A stretch of 64,000 nt of DNA from Galbula dea (lineage: Eukaryota; Chordata; Aves; Piciformes; Galbulidae): NCBI GenBank assembly GCA_013399015.1, contig VWZX01009107.1:593992-657991 (forward strand). Direction: 5' to 3'. The translations under genes were made by a program, and so were the position numbers. Every line of letters begins with the position of its first letter. Within the stretch, counting starts at the first letter, position 1. Below the pieces are notes generated by a model. That model had not been told where the DNA came from. It worked only from the letters and a program-made list of their open reading frames with translations, and did no database searches. Positions 61,301 through 64,000 of the stretch are shown here, one piece after another.

Positions 61301-63689
61301 TATGGAAAATGTCAATACTGGATGTTCCCAGGTGAGAGCACTTGCAGTGAAAACACTCTTTATTTTTCAGCAACTCTCCTCTGCCTCACAAAGTAACCTT
61401 TCTCCAACTCATCTCCTAACCCTCTGACTGTATCTCTTCTCCATCTACTTTACTTCTCATTTTACTGTTCTGGCTTGTCCAGTGTCCAAAACTGTTTATG
61501 TAGTCTCATAAGTCCCAACAGAATACTTCTTATTCTTGCCTTATGTGAGTTGTGTGAAAGCATGGTCCCACCACTTTCTGCTGAAAGACCATTCAGCAAA
61601 GAAAGAGAAGGGGTTTCCAGTGGTGGGCATCCTGCTCATACTGGCTCTGGCTTTCCTCAGGACTCTGTTATTCAGATATATGGCAATGGAGTTCCTGCCC
61701 TGGGTGTTAACAGGTCTATCAGTCTCTGGGACCAAGATTTCCATCTGAATTACTGGATCTAGTGCTGTTAAATACATGCCCTGTCCACATCCCAGGTCTA
61801 TAGCAGAGCCATGTGGCAACATCACCTGTGATGTTTAACTGCAATGAAATCTTGGCTTGCAAAGGGGTCAAAATCTGGCCAAGTAGCTGTAAGTGATAAC
61901 AGATCTAAATCTGCCTCTCCTGAAACACAGGGCTGGAGGAAGCAAGTGTCCTCAAATCTTTCTTCCTCCTTTGGATGCCTTGTCATTGCTTTGGGAGAGG
62001 TGACTGGACTTAGTTATTGGAGGGGAGGTGCAGAGATATAAAACAGCCTTTTGTTTGGCCAATTACCTGTTTTTCTCTAGGCCACACTAAGGAATCTAAC
62101 TTTGGCTTCTCAAGTCTACTAAGACATTTGCAATTGGGATTGCAGGATAAAATTAACTTCTTGGAATCAGAAGCTATCCTGATGGAGTTCTGACCTTGTC
62201 AAGAAGTAGCCAAAAGATGTGAGATGTTCTATTAGACTGTCAGAGTTTCTGCAATATTTTTATGGTATTAATGATCTATGCAGACTTAATATAGCTACTT
62301 TAATAGAGAAAAGTGGACAGGTTATTCTGGGAAGAAAATGCTCATGTTTCACATATGTTTGAAACAGTTGCCTGCCTACATTTCACCATTATTTAGCTTT
62401 AAATGCTTATTGCACTCTGATACATAATTAACCCTATTTTTAATTTATCTTCTCTGAGAATCAAACTGAACTTTAAAAAATTGTAACTTGCATTTCACCA
62501 CTGCTTGTGTGCCTACCCTATCTGTGAAAAGAAATTGATATTTACTCCATGGAAGCTGAGTGAGAGAATATCAAATTAACACAGCAAATATTGGTCCAAG
62601 GTAAAATTTGCAAACAAAGGCTGAGTTGAAAATGGATTACCCTTCCATGTGTAATCATCAAATTTAATAGAGTGAGTTTAACAAATTAATGTTATCTTTT
62701 GTTGGCAATAGACAATCCTATTTATATTTAAATTGGAATATAGAGATTTTATTGCATCCTTGGCTTCTGTGTATCTACTGCTAAAACTCACTAATTCAGG
62801 TGTCCATAAGTAATGAATAACATTGAAAACTTGGTAACAAGTAATGTAGTAACTGTAGAATGGTGTAAAAAATAGAAAATCTGAAGAGGAAAGGCCCTGA
62901 AGGTTCATAGTATCCAAATACAGAAGGTAGATGAAGTCACTTGAACATGGATTATTAATGGTTCACTCTGTTGAAAGTGTAATAAAGGCTATTGGTTGGA
63001 AGCTAAACTGAGCAATTTAAAATACACATTTTTAACAATGTCAGGAAACTGATAAATGGTAAAGGGGTCCTGAAGTGTCAAGAGCTGTAGATTTTCCATC
63101 AGCCATTGTAAATTTATAATTCAAGCTTGACAGAACATTTCACTACATCTTTTCTATTCCAACAAGTACAACTGAAAAGACATGTCCTGGGCAAAACAGC
63201 CTCAGCTGGAGAAAATTCTGTCTGATCTGATTTACTGCCAGTACACATCATTGTCTGATTAAAGTGTGTAATGTGTGTGAACATAAATGAGAAGGAAACC
63301 CATTTAAGTTACCCCCTTTCCTTCCTCTTTCCCAGGCTCATCTTAAAGCAAGTACCTCTGCTCTCCTCCTGCTAGCATCATCATGCTGTGGTTTTGCTGT
63401 GGATTGTGCTCATTCCTTCCTTGTTCATTTTGTGAGCTCATGGGCAGGTCCTGTGCCTCATGGATTATTTCTGCTGCTCCTTGCTTATTTATCCCCTGTT
63501 GCTACAGTGAGGTCTGCACATGGCCATGGTCCTTCAGGGGTGTCCCTGCCCTGGCATGGGTCACCCCAGGCTGCAGTCCCTTGAGGTTGTCCCCACTCTG
63601 ACACGGATCACCTCTAGGACCCAAAACATCTCCTTCCCTGGAGCTCCTCCACACATCTGCCCAAGAGCATGTCCCCATGAGCAGGTCCA
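58321..63689. other. Intergenic sequence
   Basis: No gene is supported. Only short chance open frames occur. A C-run lies at about 59333-59342. Three AT-rich stretches with homeodomain- or SOX-like core motifs (about 59560-59790, 60080-60180 and 62380-62680) look non-repetitive and may be conserved noncoding elements. In mammals the next gene is NOL4 in convergent orientation; none of it is seen here. Confidence 0.6.
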
Positions 63690-64000
63690 GAGGAGAGCAC
63701 TACAAAACTGATCAGAGGGATAGAACACTTCTCCAGTGAGGACAGGCTGAGAGAGTTGGGGTTGTTCAGCCTGGAGAAGGGAAGACTCCAGGGAGACCTT
63801 CTTGTGTCCCTTCAGTACTTAAAGGGATCCTGTAAGAAAGATGAGAATAATCCTTTCAGCAGGGCCTGTTGTGACAGGACCAGGGGTAATGATTTTAAAC
63901 TAAAAGAGGGCAGATTTATACTACACATAAAGAAGAATTCTTTTACAATGAGGGTGGTGAAACACTGGAACAGGTTGCCCAGAGAGGTGGCAAAAGGCCC
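63690..64000 (+). mobile_element. CR1 LINE fragment, cut by the window end
   Basis: Classic bird CR1 phrases occur in order: AGGACAGGCTGAGAGAGTTG, GGGTTGTTCAGCCTGGAGAA, GACTCCAGGGAGACCTT, CAGGACCAGGGGTAATG, then GGTGGTGAAACACTGGAACA and GGTTGCCCAGAGAGGTGGC. This is ORF2's end approaching the 3' UTR, and it continues past base 64000. It is one of the less diverged copies in the window. Confidence 0.92.

Noticed and set aside
61541..61825. - strand frame containing AIDLGCGQGMYL, like motif I of SAM-dependent methyltransferases
   Set aside because: None of the other methyltransferase motifs follow, and the overlapping + strand frames are equally open; a short coincidence.

Overview
The window is vertebrate nuclear DNA, most likely from a bird. 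Long introns with canonical GT-AG boundaries separate short coding exons, CpG is sparse, and several interspersed repeats are recognisable bird-type CR1 LINE fragments. I see no bacterial, viral or organellar features, no CRISPR array, and no tRNA or rRNA gene.

The one confident gene is the 3' part of ASXL3 (Additional sex combs-like 3), on the + strand. Eight exons (called 5 to 12 after my recollection of the 12-exon mammalian gene) lie at 95-216, 12868-12985, 13923-14042, 18499-18662, 35609-35705, 36207-36312, 39972-41925 and 44799-48482. They join without a frame break into about 2,120 codons. ASXL1 and ASXL2 total only about 1,400-1,550 residues, so this length points to ASXL3. The promoter and the first exons, which should encode the HARE-HTH domain, lie upstream of base 1. 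Exons 8-10 encode the DEUBAD/ASXH domain that activates the BAP1 deubiquitinase. Exons 11 and 12 encode long, low-complexity, Ser/Thr/Pro-rich sequence. The end of exon 12 encodes the C-terminal PHD finger. In the chromatin (PR-DUB) complex the DEUBAD would switch on BAP1 toward H2A ubiquitin, while the tail and PHD serve as docking surfaces.

By region: 1-12.9 kb is exon 5 and a 12.7 kb intron, with a 36-bp minisatellite against the splice donor and a possible decayed MYB/SANT-like two-exon remnant near 3.7-5.1 kb. 12.9-18.7 kb holds exons 6-8, with G-runs next to a frame-neutral exon 7. 18.7-35.6 kb is one large intron rich in old CR1 sequence. 35.6-41.9 kb holds exons 9-11. 41.9-44.8 kb is the last intron, with a triplicated repeat before exon 12. 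44.8-48.5 kb is exon 12. 48.5 to about 53.3 kb is the probable 3' UTR; it carries a candidate MITE with perfect 18-bp inverted ends and an antisense coding-like block. 53.3-64 kb is intergenic, with more CR1 sequence.

The observations most worth checking are the antisense coding-like block at 51989-52480, the inverted-repeat element at 49995-50260, the minisatellite at the exon 5 donor, the 12-residue repeat array in exon 11, and the MYB/SANT-like remnant. All exon boundaries come from reading splice signals and protein continuity; none was tested against transcripts. Repeat family names come from recognising consensus phrases, and their edges are approximate.
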